Shown: positions 42,734 through 51,597 of the stretch, in pieces
How positions within the stretch are numbered: position 1 is the first letter of the stretch
Layout of the letters: each line of letters begins with the position of its first letter
Assembly (NCBI GenBank): GCA_946220775.1
Contig: CAMIFC010000006.1
Coordinates: 4,861 to 68,860, forward strand
Source: an uncultured Corynebacterium sp.
Lineage (GTDB): Bacteria; Actinomycetota; Actinomycetes; Mycobacteriales; Mycobacteriaceae
Direction: 5' to 3'
DNA: 64,000 nt
Made by a program: the position numbers and the translations under genes
Notes under the pieces: generated by a model
What the model saw: only the letters and a program-made list of their open reading frames with translations
The model's database searches: none
Told to the model about the DNA's origin: nothing

Positions 42734-44544
42734 TGTCGCAGTCAACGAATACTAATCTGCCGACCGCCAACCTGACCCGCCGTCGCGTCTTGCAAGGAAT
42801 GGCAGCGACCGGCGGAACCCTCGCCGCCGGAAGCCTGCTGCCCGGAGCCAACGCCACGCCAGCCGGTGCCAACTCGGCCGGCCGTGATGTGCTCGGCGGG
42901 GACAACTGGGATCGGGAAGCATTTGTGCACTCGGTGGCGTCCGGAGATCCGACGGCAGAGTCCGTGATCATCTGGACGCGCGTCACGCCCCAACCCGACG
43001 CGGTCCCTGGCTCTGGAATCGGTGCGGACGTACCGGTCGAGTGGCAGGTCGCCACCGATCCCGAGTTCAAGACCATCACCGCACGCGGCAACGTTACCGC
43101 CAGCGCGGAATTCGACCACACCGTCAAGGTGGACGCCACCGGGCTGAACCCAGCGACAACCTACTACTACCGGTTTATCGCCACCCTGGATCAGCGCGAA
43201 GCTACCTCCCGGGTCGGCCGGACCCGCACCGCGCCGGGTGCTGGCGACGACGTGAGCGCTATCCGCTTTGGTGTGTGCAGCTGCTCCAACTATGAGGCAG
43301 GGTTCTTCCGCAGCTACCGCGATCTGGCGGATCGCGATGATCTGGAGTTTGTGCTTCACCTCGGGGACTACACCTACGAGTACGAGACTGGCGGCTATAA
43401 GGGCATGTATGGGCAGATCGCCCGCCGCGTCGAGCCCCACCACATCACCAAAACCCTGGCCGATTTCCGGATTCGCCAGGGGACGTACCGGCAGGACGAG
43501 GATCTGGCCGACCTGCATGCCGCCAAGCCCATGATCTGCATCTGGGACGATCACGAATTCGCGGATAACAACTGGCGGGAAGGCGCCACCGGAGAATCCT
43601 TCGCCAAGGGGCAGGACTACCAGGCGCTGAAGCAGTCGGCGTCCCGTGCGTACTTTGAGTGGATGCCTGTTCGGGTGCGCCCCGATGCGCAAGCGCAGCA
43701 CCTGTACCGCACTCTGCAATATGGCCCGCTGCTGGAGATCATCATCCCGGACCTGCGCTCGTATCGTGATGCGCAGCTGATTCAGTCGGGGGATCACTGG
43801 ATGAACTCTGATCCGGACTTCATGCGCGCTGCCGGCCGCGAGAACCGCACCATGATGGGGCGGTCCCAGTTTGAGTGGTTCGCCGGGGCACTCTCTTCGT
43901 CCACCGCCAAGTGGCAGATCATCGCCAACGAAGTGATGTTCGCGCCCATGACTTTGCCGCACAGCTTGGATCCGAACCTGCACCGCTGGCTCGTGGACAC
44001 TGTCGGTCTGCCGGAACACGGTATTCCACTGAATCCCGACCAGTGGGATGGCTACATGGCGGAGCGGCAAAAGATTGTGGACCTGATCGCAGGCCAGCCC
44101 GATAAGAATGTGGTGTTTCTGACGGGGGATATCCACTCGTCTTGGGCCAGCGACATTCCTAAAGATGTGTTCGGCTACCGCACTGGGCGTAACACGAAGG
44201 CCGTGGCTGCAGAGTTCGTGACGCCATCGGTGACTGCCAATGGCGCCTTCGATTCCATGTGCGTCAGCCGCGAGTTCGATGCCCCCACTCGCCAGCTGCT
44301 GCGCACTGGGCAAGATTTGCTCACCGGAATTGACCGTTGGTTTAAGTGGATCAACTTCACCTACCACGGCTACATGGCCGTGGAGGTGAACCAGGAGGCC
44401 ACGCAGTGCGACTGGCACTTTGTCGACCACGTGCTGTCGAAGGACACCCGGTTCCGCCTGGGGCGCAGCTTCCAAACCCGTGTGGGCGCTCCGGGCGCCC
44501 GCCCGGTGGGAGCAGGGCTGAATCGCGAGGCGACGGTGTACTAG
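42733..44544 (+). CDS. phoD: Tat-exported PhoD-like alkaline phosphatase/phosphodiesterase
   Basis: The 603-residue enzyme begins with a twin-arginine signal (NLTRRRVLQGMAATGG). The PhoD catalytic core follows, with HLGDYTYEYE near residue 213, IWDDHEFADNN near 270 and FLTGDIHSSWASD near 457 supplying ligands for iron and calcium. Secreted PhoD enzymes hydrolyse phosphodiesters and teichoic-acid-like polymers. Its start overlaps the previous stop, so the two phosphatases are coupled. Complete length. Confidence 0.92.
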   Translation: MSQSTNTNLPTANLTRRRVLQGMAATGGTLAAGSLLPGANATPAGANSAGRDVLGGDNWDREAFVHSVASGDPTAESVIIWTRVTPQPDAVPGSGIGADVPVEWQVATDPEFKTITARGNVTASAEFDHTVKVDATGLNPATTYYYRFIATLDQREATSRVGRTRTAPGAGDDVSAIRFGVCSCSNYEAGFFRSYRDLADRDDLEFVLHLGDYTYEYETGGYKGMYGQIARRVEPHHITKTLADFRIRQGTYRQDEDLADLHAAKPMICIWDDHEFADNNWREGATGESFAKGQDYQALKQSASRAYFEWMPVRVRPDAQAQHLYRTLQYGPLLEIIIPDLRSYRDAQLIQSGDHWMNSDPDFMRAAGRENRTMMGRSQFEWFAGALSSSTAKWQIIANEVMFAPMTLPHSLDPNLHRWLVDTVGLPEHGIPLNPDQWDGYMAERQKIVDLIAGQPDKNVVFLTGDIHSSWASDIPKDVFGYRTGRNTKAVAAEFVTPSVTANGAFDSMCVSREFDAPTRQLLRTGQDLLTGIDRWFKWINFTYHGYMAVEVNQEATQCDWHFVDHVLSKDTRFRLGRSFQTRVGAPGARPVGAGLNREATVY

Positions 44545-44569
44545 AAACCGGTGTATTAGAGAAGGTGTA

Positions 44570-45088
44570 CTAGAACCGGTACACCATCACGTGGCATTCC
44601 TCGTGAGGGTCGATACCCTGATCGGTGAACCCGATCTTGGCATATAGGCGGCGGGCGCGTTCGTTGCCGAACTCCACTGCCAGGCTCACCGCGTGGTGCC
44701 CACTGCGGTGTGCCAGCAGCAGGGTTTCCTTCAGTAGAGCGGTTCCTAGACCGTAACCAATGGCGTCCTGACGCAGTGCGATCGCAACCTCCGGGATGTC
44801 CTCGGAGACGAAGCCCGAGCCTGGTTCGTCCTCTTCGAAGAGTCGCAGCCAGGCTGCCCCGGCATCTTCACCGTTGATTTCGGCGATGATGCCGCCTTGG
44901 TCTTCGCTCCACATGTCTACGTAACGCACCAGGTCGTCTTGGTAGTGTTCGGACACGTCCCGCCCCGGTTCGCCCCAGGTGTCTGTTTGGCGGAACATGT
45001 CGCTGATGAATGCGCGATCGGCTTCCGAGGCGTTCCGGAAGCTCCATCCTTTATCGTCGGAGTGTGCATGTGCCAAAGCGTCAGTCAT
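44570..45088 (-). CDS. GNAT-family N-acetyltransferase
   Basis: A 172-residue GNAT protein with the acetyl-CoA binding pattern around IALRQDAIGYGLGTALLKE near residue 105 and AVEFGNERARRLYAKIGF near 138. The substrate cannot be predicted. It sits convergent to phoD and upstream of a hairpin that separates it from the L,D-transpeptidase gene. Confidence 0.85.
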   Translation of the reverse strand: MTDALAHAHSDDKGWSFRNASEADRAFISDMFRQTDTWGEPGRDVSEHYQDDLVRYVDMWSEDQGGIIAEINGEDAGAAWLRLFEEDEPGSGFVSEDIPEVAIALRQDAIGYGLGTALLKETLLLAHRSGHHAVSLAVEFGNERARRLYAKIGFTDQGIDPHEECHVMVYRF

Positions 45089-45174
45089 GAGATTAACCCT
45101 AGATCACCGTCGTCCGCTTGTGCGCATTGGTAGCCGTATTCTCTTGCTTTTATAGGACGCCACCCCGCCCCCAC

Positions 45175-45200
45175 GCCGCCACCACATGTGGGGTGGCGGC
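45175..45200. terminator. GC-rich hairpin between acetyltransferase and L,D-transpeptidase genes
   Basis: GCCGCCACC and GGTGGCGGC pair as a 9-bp stem around ACATGTGG. It lies between two leftward genes, just after one GGACGCCA octamer (45155-45162). It may terminate the L,D-transpeptidase transcript, although no T-run is present. Confidence 0.45.
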
Positions 45201-45242
45201 CGCGCGGGGACGGGGTGGGAGAGGTAGTTTCTCGGCGGTGTC

Positions 45243-46055
45243 CTAGTAGATGTACACCTTGTCGCCGACGTTCAGGGAGTAGAAGAACTTCTGAGCGTCC
45301 TTGCCGTACATGCGCACGCAGCCTGCGGACTGGATGGCCGGGTCGCCCTGGTGGAAGGCGTGACCGTGGTTGGTGAAGTACACAGCGTATGGCATTGGCG
45401 CGTTGCCGAACTCGTAGCTGATTTCATCCTTCACCTTGCGGGTGACGGTGAAGCTGCCGCGAGGGGTTTCTTGCCCTGGCTTACCGGTGGCGACGAACAC
45501 TGGACCATAGGTGGTCGCGGTGCCGTCTTGGAGCCATGCGCGCTGACCGTTGATGTCCACGCATGCCTTCGCATCGGCTGGGCATGGGTGAGCAGCTGGG
45601 CGTGGGGCTGGCTTTGGCGCCGGCTTGGCAGCTGGTTTTGGTGCGGGCTTCGGTGCTGGCTTAGGTGCGCGAGCAGCTTCGCGTGCCTTGATCGCGCCAG
45701 GGGCGATGGCATTGACTGTGGCATTGATGGCATCGCGCACGGGCTTGCGGAACTCGGCTGGTAGGGCGTTGATTTGGGCCAGGGCAGCCTCGCGCGCGTC
45801 CAAAATGGCATTGACACCGAAGGATTGTGCATTGCGAATCTGCTGCTGCAGCTGCTTTTCAACCTGCAGGACCTGTGGGGGGGGCAGCGAGCCCATTGGG
45901 GACGGCGCTGGTGCTGCTTGAGCGGTGCCGACGCCAAAGGTGGACGCACCGATTGCCAGTGCTGTCGCTGTGGCCAAACGGCGCTTGGTGGAGGGGGTGG
46001 TCTTACGGTGACGACCACCTGAGTGAGACGGCTTAAAGATCATAAGAAATATCAT
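45243..46055 (-). CDS. Secreted L,D-transpeptidase (YkuD domain)
   Basis: This enzyme forms 3-3 peptidoglycan cross-links or anchors proteins to the wall. The 270-residue protein has a signal peptide (ATATALAIGASTFGVGTAQA), a helical region, and a (KPAP)n proline-rich spacer around residues 128-153 suited to cross the wall. The C-terminal YkuD domain has HGHAFHQGDPAIQSAGCVRM with the catalytic cysteine. I chose ATG 46055, closely preceded by GGAGGG; ATG 46043 is also possible. It is divergent from phoR with about 105 bases between. Confidence 0.88.
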   Translation of the reverse strand: MIFLMIFKPSHSGGRHRKTTPSTKRRLATATALAIGASTFGVGTAQAAPAPSPMGSLPPPQVLQVEKQLQQQIRNAQSFGVNAILDAREAALAQINALPAEFRKPVRDAINATVNAIAPGAIKAREAARAPKPAPKPAPKPAAKPAPKPAPRPAAHPCPADAKACVDINGQRAWLQDGTATTYGPVFVATGKPGQETPRGSFTVTRKVKDEISYEFGNAPMPYAVYFTNHGHAFHQGDPAIQSAGCVRMYGKDAQKFFYSLNVGDKVYIY

Positions 46056-46160
46056 AAACCCTCCAGGGTGAAAGTATGGAACAAGCTGGCAAATTTTCAC
46101 ACAGTAAACATCCAGCTAACGTACAGGGGTGACGATAGGAAAAGCGGGAAGATAGGGTGT

Positions 46161-46868
46161 ATGACCATGCCAAATAGCCAGCCAACCAAGGTCCTCGTTG
46201 TCGATGACGAGGCCAACATCTCCGACCTGATCAAGGTCAGCCTCAAGTTTCAAGGCTTTGATGTTGAAACCGCAGATAACGGCCACAAGGCCCTCGAGAT
46301 TGCAGAAGCCTACCAGCCGGATGCCTTCATCTTGGACGTGATGATGCCTGGGATGGATGGGTTTACTCTGCTGAACAAGCTGCGGGAGGCCGGCCTTGAT
46401 GCGCCGGCGTTGTTCCTCACCGCCAAGGATGGGGTTGAGGATCGTATCCACGGTTTGACCATCGGTGCGGATGACTACGTCACCAAGCCATTTTCCCTTG
46501 AGGAAGTGATCACTCGCCTTCGCGTGATTCTGCGACGCGTTACCCCAGAAGATTCTGCCGACTCGAGCCTGATTACTTACGAGGACATCACGCTGGATGA
46601 CGATATGCACGAGGTCACTAAGGCCGGGGAAGTCGTCGATCTATCGCCAACCGAGTTCAAACTGCTGCGTTACCTGCTGGTCAACGCGGAGGTTGTGCTG
46701 AGCAAGTCCAAGATTCTGGATCATGTCTGGAACTACGACTTCGGCGGCGACGGTAACGTCGTGGAATCTTACGTCTCTTACCTCCGCCGGAAGATTGATA
46801 CGGAGGAACCACGCTTGATCCACACCGTTCGTGGTGTGGGTTACGTGCTGCGTAAGCCGCGGTCCTAA
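46161..46868 (+). CDS. phoR: Response regulator of the phosphate two-component system (PhoR of C. glutamicum, PhoP of M. tuberculosis)
   Basis: This OmpR-family regulator of 235 residues has a receiver domain with acidic pocket VVDDE, phospho-acceptor Asp in LDVMMPGMDG and KPFSLEEV, followed by a winged-helix domain (VVESYVSYLRRKIDTEEPRLIHT). Sequence stretches such as DDEANISDLIKVSLKFQGF and LSKSKILDHVWNYDFGGDGN closely follow mycobacterial PhoP. The ATG at 46161 fits the family N-terminus; the upstream frame overlaps the divergent gene. It forms an operon with the sensor kinase, 53 bases downstream, and lies near two phosphatases. Confidence 0.9.
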   Translation: MTMPNSQPTKVLVVDDEANISDLIKVSLKFQGFDVETADNGHKALEIAEAYQPDAFILDVMMPGMDGFTLLNKLREAGLDAPALFLTAKDGVEDRIHGLTIGADDYVTKPFSLEEVITRLRVILRRVTPEDSADSSLITYEDITLDDDMHEVTKAGEVVDLSPTEFKLLRYLLVNAEVVLSKSKILDHVWNYDFGGDGNVVESYVSYLRRKIDTEEPRLIHTVRGVGYVLRKPRS

Positions 46869-46921
46869 CGGCCCGAACTGCAGGTCTTATTCCTCCGTAG
46901 TCAATGCTGAAAGTGTGAGTA

Positions 46922-48640
46922 GTGGCATCTCCTAAATCTGCCCCTCAAGGTCCGCCATCGGGGATCAGTCGGCTCTGGCGAACTCAATCCGCCGGTAGTC
47001 GCAAGTCCACCAGGACAGTGGGGGCTTCGTCTGCTGGACCGTTCGGTGCCACGCAGGCCACCGGTGCTTCGCAGGCAACCGGCTCTGGAACAGGCACCGG
47101 GAAGTCTGGTACACAACGTTCCTCTCGCCCCAACCACCCGGGGCATCTCCTTTCTCACTATCCATTGCGGGTCAGCCTCGTCGTCGTGATGACGGTCCTG
47201 GCCGCGCTGGGGTTGTGCTTTTCCGGCGCGGTGACAACATCCACGCTGCAGCACTTCATGATCTCCCGGGTCGATGACCAATTGCTCAACGCAACAACCG
47301 GTTGGGCGTACCGCACCACGGATGATGAACACGCCACTGGCGGTTCCAGCGCGAACGGTGCTAACCGCCCGCCTACAGACTTTTTTGTGCGTGTGATGGA
47401 CCAACGGCTGTCCTTCGAACCGCTGAACTCCGTCTTCGATTCTGCGCCGGAACTCCGCGGGTTGGAGCGTCCGACAAAACCAGTGACGGTACCGGCGCGC
47501 AACGGTAGCGCCAGCAGCGCACCATGGCGGGCAGCGTCCGTGGAAAACCGCGATGGCACCGTTACCATCGTCGCCCTCCCGCTGGAGGGCGAGGAACACA
47601 CAATCAAGCGACTCGTGTACCTGCAGATCATCATTGGGCTCATCTCGGTGGCGTCCATCATGGCGGTGAGCCTTTACCTGGTCAGGCGTGCACTGCGGCC
47701 GCTGAACCAGGTGGAGGCAACGGCGTCCTTAATTTCCCAAGGGCAATTGGGGCAGCGCGTGCCGAATTGGGAGTCCAACACCGAGGTCGGCCGCCTTTCC
47801 CAGGCGTTCAACCGCATGCTCGCGCAGATTCAGGGTGCGTTCATCGCGGTGGGCGCGTCCGAACGGCAGGCGCGTAAATCCGAGGCGACGATGCGTCGGT
47901 TTATCGGGGATGCGTCCCATGAACTGCGCACGCCACTAACCTCTGTGCGGGGGTATGCGGAGTTGTACCGCTCCGGGGCTACCGATGATGCGGACATGGT
48001 CATCAAGAAGATCTCCGAAGAGGCCGAGCGCATGGGCCTGCTCGTGGAGGATCTGCTCGCGCTCGTGCGCATGGACGAAGGCCGTCCGCTGCAGCACAAC
48101 AACGTCGACATGTTGGAGCTCGTGTTGCAGGCCGCCGACGGTGCGCGCGCCGGCAACCCAGGGCGCAACGTGAGCGTTCAGAACAAGTACGGTTCCATCC
48201 CCGTCGTTCGTGGGGACGCCAACCGGCTCCACCAGGTCATCAGCAACCTACTCACTAACGCGCTCAAGCATGGTGGGGATGATGCAGATGTGAAGATCAG
48301 TCTGTGGGCACTCAACCCAGGGCTGGTGACGATCGATGTGGAGGACAACGGCGTGGGCATCGATGCCGACGCGTTGCCACACCTGTTCGAGCGTTTCTAC
48401 CGGCCGGATGTGTCCCGTTCCCGGGCGAACGGTGGTTCGGGATTGGGCTTGTCGATCGTGAAGTCCCTGATCCAGGCCCATGGTGGTTCGATCACGGTGG
48501 ACTCCACGGTGGGGGAGGGCACTCGCTTCCGCATTCAGCTGCCGGTGGCTCCCGGCAGTGAGAAGATCACCGATGAGGAGTCCGAGGACGCTAGCTCTGA
48601 GTCGGGGGATTCTCCAGAGCATATTTCACCAGAAGACTGA
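46922..48640 (+). CDS. phoS: Sensor histidine kinase of the phosphate two-component system
   Basis: The 572-residue kinase starts with GTG. It has a Ser/Thr/Gly-rich N-terminus, a first membrane helix (VSLVVVMTVLAALGLCFSG near 85), an extracytoplasmic sensor domain to about 225, a second helix (LISVASIMAVSLYLV), HAMP, the phospho-acceptor box FIGDASHELRTPLTS near 325 and the ATPase boxes DNGVGIDADALPH and GGSGLGLSIVKSL. It partners the preceding response regulator. Its last 50 bases overlap the 3' end of the convergent lipase gene. Confidence 0.9.
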   Translation: MASPKSAPQGPPSGISRLWRTQSAGSRKSTRTVGASSAGPFGATQATGASQATGSGTGTGKSGTQRSSRPNHPGHLLSHYPLRVSLVVVMTVLAALGLCFSGAVTTSTLQHFMISRVDDQLLNATTGWAYRTTDDEHATGGSSANGANRPPTDFFVRVMDQRLSFEPLNSVFDSAPELRGLERPTKPVTVPARNGSASSAPWRAASVENRDGTVTIVALPLEGEEHTIKRLVYLQIIIGLISVASIMAVSLYLVRRALRPLNQVEATASLISQGQLGQRVPNWESNTEVGRLSQAFNRMLAQIQGAFIAVGASERQARKSEATMRRFIGDASHELRTPLTSVRGYAELYRSGATDDADMVIKKISEEAERMGLLVEDLLALVRMDEGRPLQHNNVDMLELVLQAADGARAGNPGRNVSVQNKYGSIPVVRGDANRLHQVISNLLTNALKHGGDDADVKISLWALNPGLVTIDVEDNGVGIDADALPHLFERFYRPDVSRSRANGGSGLGLSIVKSLIQAHGGSITVDSTVGEGTRFRIQLPVAPGSEKITDEESEDASSESGDSPEHISPED

Positions 48641-49406
48641 CCTTCTCGTTGCGCATCAGCATGTTGTGCGCAACTTGCAGTTCTGGGTAGAAATCCTGGA
48701 CAGACACGAGCCGCAGCGGGCCGGGGTGCGGGGGCATCCCCGTCAGCTCGTTGTGGTCTGCCAGCGCAAACGCGGCCTCCATCGGGACCATGCGGTCGTA
48801 GCGGGAAGAGATCTGCGTGATCGGCACATGGCAATGGCTCGCCAGGGATAGTGTTTCTGCCAGCCGCGGGGAGCCAGCGATTTGCTGCGCGAACGCGGGG
48901 CCGGCCAGCACTTCCACCACCCGGTTGACCATCGTTTCCCGCGGGGTTCCAGACCAGGGCATTTGCACGCCGCGGAAGTCGGCTCCCAAACCCACGATGT
49001 GGTGAATCGCCTTGCCTACCGCTGGCCGGGATGCGACCGCGAGGGAGAGCAACCCGCCCTGGGAATGCGCCACGAGGTCGAAGCTGGGGGCCTTGGTGAG
49101 CTTCTGGAGGTGCAGTAGCTGCGCCTCGATTTCCTTGATCGACGTTTCCAGCGCGGTGGTGCCGTTGTCACCATAGGACACGCTGAATACGCGACGGGAG
49201 CGGCCGTCGAAGGTTTCCCGCAGGTAGGGGACCAGGCGGGCGAAGTTTCCGCGTCCGCCGACGGTGCCATGAACCACGACCACCGGCCGTGGTTCGGAGG
49301 GGGTGACGTAGTAGGTCGGGGATTCTTCCCAGTGACCGAGGTCGGGCAGGAGGGCGAAAACGGAACGCCTCGGGGCCGGTTCTTCGTGTTTGTCAGTCAT
49401 CGTCAT
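48591..49406 (-). CDS. Alpha/beta-hydrolase, class 2 lipase-like (first of pair)
   Basis: This 271-residue cytoplasmic hydrolase has the oxyanion-region VVVVHGTVGGRGNFARL near residue 42 and the nucleophile elbow VAHSQGGLLS near 113, with a plausible acid in SRYDRMVP and a late histidine. It resembles LipA/EstA-type lipases but has no obvious signal peptide. Its start overlaps the end of the similar 393-residue lipase by 14 bases, so it is probably co-transcribed with it and the HIT gene. The substrate, likely an ester or acylglycerol, is unknown. Confidence 0.8.
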   Translation of the reverse strand: MTMTDKHEEPAPRRSVFALLPDLGHWEESPTYYVTPSEPRPVVVVHGTVGGRGNFARLVPYLRETFDGRSRRVFSVSYGDNGTTALETSIKEIEAQLLHLQKLTKAPSFDLVAHSQGGLLSLAVASRPAVGKAIHHIVGLGADFRGVQMPWSGTPRETMVNRVVEVLAGPAFAQQIAGSPRLAETLSLASHCHVPITQISSRYDRMVPMEAAFALADHNELTGMPPHPGPLRLVSVQDFYPELQVAHNMLMRNEKVSLLVKYALENPPTQS

Positions 49407-50574
49407 ACACCCAATCGTCGGAATGTTCCGATGTTAGGCCATCGACAAGGGCTTGGTGAATTAGTTGCTGGACATCATCATTGCCCGGCAGCTCTTCGTG
49501 CTTCACTTTGGAGACCCCGAGGTCCTGGAGATAGTGATTATTCACCGGTGCGAGTTCGTCTTGGGAGAGGAAGGCGTGTTCAGTTGGCACGACCGTGGAA
49601 TCGTTAGTGGTTGCGAAGTTTGTATATAGGACGCCAGGCCGGGTATCAGGGCTTGCTGCCAATGTATCGAGGATGGGGGAGCCTGCGACTTGCTGCATTC
49701 CGGCTTCGCCGAAAATTCGACGCACCGCAGCGGCAGCCATCTTGTAGGTAGCGCCGGCGGTGTTTTTGACTCCCAGCATGGCGAACAGCGTGGTGCCGTG
49801 GTGTGGCGAGCCCAAGCTGATGAGGTGGTGGACGTGCTCAGCACCATCGAGTTCGTTGATCCAATACCGCGCCAGAAGCCCGCCCTGGGAGTGCCCCACG
49901 ATATCGACTTGGTCGGCACCGGTCGCGAACAGGACTTGCTCGATGTACGCGCCGACGTCCTCTGCGCTGGTGGGAATGTCCTGGGTGCCGTGGGTGCCGT
50001 AGTCGGGGCAGAACACGACGAAGCCGTCCGCGCGGAGTTTGTGCACGAGGTTTTGCCACACGTTTTTGGAGCTGATCGTCCCGTGAATGAGGATCACGGG
50101 GTAGGGGCGGTCAAGCGTGGGGCGAGCCTGCCACAAGTCATCGGCATAGCCTGGCGAGACTTGGCGAGCGCCCAACGGGACCGTGTTCGGGGCAGGTGGT
50201 GGGGGACCGTCGTCGGTGCCGTTTTCGTCGTCGCCATGATCTTCATGACGCAACCTGCTGGCCGTCCTGCGGTTTTCCGTGAAGCTGCCGATTTGCCCGG
50301 GGATGTCCCAAATGAATCTCCCGGTGGACGCCACCCCGGTGGCCACACCACTAGCGATCCGTGCCAGCCAAGCGGGTGAGTCGTCGGGCGACGTTGAGGT
50401 TTGATCGGCGGACTCGTCTGCGGGGTCGACCTCGCGGGAGGCCTCGTCACTGAGGCCTTTGACGCGAAGGTCTTCGCCGCGGCGGGCAGCCGCGGGAGCT
50501 CCGATTCTGGCCGGTTCGTGTTCAGGCAGGCCAAGTTCGGCGAGTGCGAAATCGCGGTCGGAGTCCGAAATCAC
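49393..50574 (-). CDS. Alpha/beta-hydrolase, class 2 lipase-like (second of pair)
   Basis: The 393-residue protein has a charged N-terminal region of about 110 residues that is not hydrophobic enough to be a normal signal peptide, then a lipase domain with PVILIHGTISSKNVWQNL near 160, the nucleophile motif IVGHSQGGLLARYWI near 222 and GSPHHGT near 250, as in class 2 triacylglycerol lipases. It lies 11 bases after the HIT gene and overlaps the next lipase gene. The paired hydrolases share about 25% of visible motifs and probably arose from an old duplication. Confidence 0.82.
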   Translation of the reverse strand: MISDSDRDFALAELGLPEHEPARIGAPAAARRGEDLRVKGLSDEASREVDPADESADQTSTSPDDSPAWLARIASGVATGVASTGRFIWDIPGQIGSFTENRRTASRLRHEDHGDDENGTDDGPPPPAPNTVPLGARQVSPGYADDLWQARPTLDRPYPVILIHGTISSKNVWQNLVHKLRADGFVVFCPDYGTHGTQDIPTSAEDVGAYIEQVLFATGADQVDIVGHSQGGLLARYWINELDGAEHVHHLISLGSPHHGTTLFAMLGVKNTAGATYKMAAAAVRRIFGEAGMQQVAGSPILDTLAASPDTRPGVLYTNFATTNDSTVVPTEHAFLSQDELAPVNNHYLQDLGVSKVKHEELPGNDDVQQLIHQALVDGLTSEHSDDWVYDDD

Positions 50575-50585
50575 TAGCAGCCCCG

Positions 50586-51038
50586 TTAGCTGTTGGCGCT
50601 GGGGTCTGGCTCTGGGGCAACACCCGCAATGCCCTGCTCGCGCAGTTCCGCGCGGATCTTCGCAGCGGCATCGTCCATGGCCGCTGGGTCGGTTTCATCC
50701 ATCTTCATGATGTTCTGCAGGTTGTAGCCCGACATGTCGGCAGCCGGGAACAGGTGGATGTGTGCGTGGGGAACTTCGAAGCCGGCGATCATGTAGCCGC
50801 ACCGTGGGGCGTCGAAGGCATTAACGATGGCCTTGCCGACGTGCTGTGAGACCTCGTTGCACTTGGCCCAAAGCTCGGCGGGCATGTCGGTCCACTTGTC
50901 GACTTCCTGGACGGGCACAACGAGGGTGTGGCCGTAGGCAACAGGTTCGATGGTGAGGAACGCTGCGACGTCCTCATCCTTGTAAACGAAGCGGCCGGGA
51001 AGTTCGCCGGTAATGATCTTGGTAAAAACACTAGCCAT
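50586..51038 (-). CDS. HIT family nucleotide-binding hydrolase
   Basis: HIT proteins hydrolyse nucleoside phosphoramidates or dinucleoside polyphosphates. The 150-residue protein has FTKIITGELPGRFVYKDED at the N-terminus, GHTLVVPVQEV near 37 and the histidine triad VPHAHIHLF near 90. I chose ATG 51038 (MASVFTKI), the canonical HIT start, rather than a start 25 codons upstream. A HIT gene is also found near purD in C. glutamicum. Confidence 0.92.
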   Translation of the reverse strand: MASVFTKIITGELPGRFVYKDEDVAAFLTIEPVAYGHTLVVPVQEVDKWTDMPAELWAKCNEVSQHVGKAIVNAFDAPRCGYMIAGFEVPHAHIHLFPAADMSGYNLQNIMKMDETDPAAMDDAAAKIRAELREQGIAGVAPEPDPSANS

Positions 51039-51123
51039 ACCCTCGAAGCTTACCTGTGGCTTCGGGTTGGTGCGGGGCGAGAACGACCGATGTCGGAGCG
51101 TGTTTTCGGGCAAGGTCGCAAAA

Positions 51124-51150
51124 GGCGCGCGACCGAAACAGTCGCGCGCC
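51124..51150 (-). terminator. Hairpin terminator of the His-rich peptide gene
   Basis: Perfect 10-bp arms GGCGCGCGAC/GTCGCGCGCC surround a seven-base loop. On the minus strand the stem is followed by TTTTGCG, so it should end transcription from 51176. Confidence 0.8.
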
Positions 51151-51175
51151 TCAGGCAGTGGTGGTTAGCGAGGGA

Positions 51176-51472
51176 TTAGTGCTCGCACCAGTGGCCGTCG
51201 TGCTTGGCGTGACGGTGACCGTCGTGGATGTAGTCGACGTGGTCGCCGTGTGGCACCGCGACGTGGCCACAGCCTGGGCCGTGCTCGTGTGGGTGGTCAT
51301 CGTGGATGACGTGCTCGGTGGTCTCGCACTCGATCCACTGACCGTCCTTCTCGCGGTGGATGTGGCCGTCGTGGATGTAGTCGACGTGGTCGCCGTGTGG
51401 CACTGCGACGTGGCCGCAGTTCGGGCCGTGCTCATGGGTGTGGTTTTCGTGAACAAGAGTCTGGTTCGACAT
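51176..51472 (-). CDS. His-rich metal-binding peptide with duplicated module
   Basis: The 98-residue protein contains two near-identical 40-residue modules of HEHGPxCGHVAVPHGDHVDY followed by IHDGHxH. Each has one or two cysteines and nine or more histidines, so it must bind transition metal, most likely zinc. Single-module relatives are common in actinobacteria and often mislabelled as zinc transporter permeases; no membrane helix is present. The start ATG 51472 has GGAGG upstream; an earlier in-frame ATG at 51505 was rejected. TGAAAA/TTTTCA elements upstream suggest Zur control. Zinc storage or chaperoning is inferred. Confidence 0.85.
   Translation of the reverse strand: MSNQTLVHENHTHEHGPNCGHVAVPHGDHVDYIHDGHIHREKDGQWIECETTEHVIHDDHPHEHGPGCGHVAVPHGDHVDYIHDGHRHAKHDGHWCEH
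51219..51432 (-). repeat. Internal tandem duplication in the His-rich gene
   Basis: Two DNA segments of about 66 bases, 51219-51284 and 51366-51431, are almost identical and offset by 147 bases. They encode the repeated CGHVAVPHGDHVDYIHDGH core. The near-identity of DNA, not only protein, points to a recent duplication or gene conversion. Confidence 0.8.
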
Positions 51473-51597
51473 TGTGTCCTCCTGGCTTTCGGTTGAGACG
51501 ATCATGGGAGTCGCTCGTTGGTCGACCGAAAGAACCTCGGCCGATGCTGCCTCGGCGGTTTCTGACCACCGGGCGCTTCGATATCCACTCTTGCAGA

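Noticed and set aside
42742..44475. 577-codon open frame antisense to phoD
   Set aside because: phoD carries all catalytic motifs and a Tat signal; the reverse frame has no family resemblance and is a high-GC shadow.
51219..51432. Repeated DNA resembling a short direct-repeat array
   Set aside because: Only two units, in frame within a coding sequence; not CRISPR. No CRISPR array or cas gene was seen in the window.
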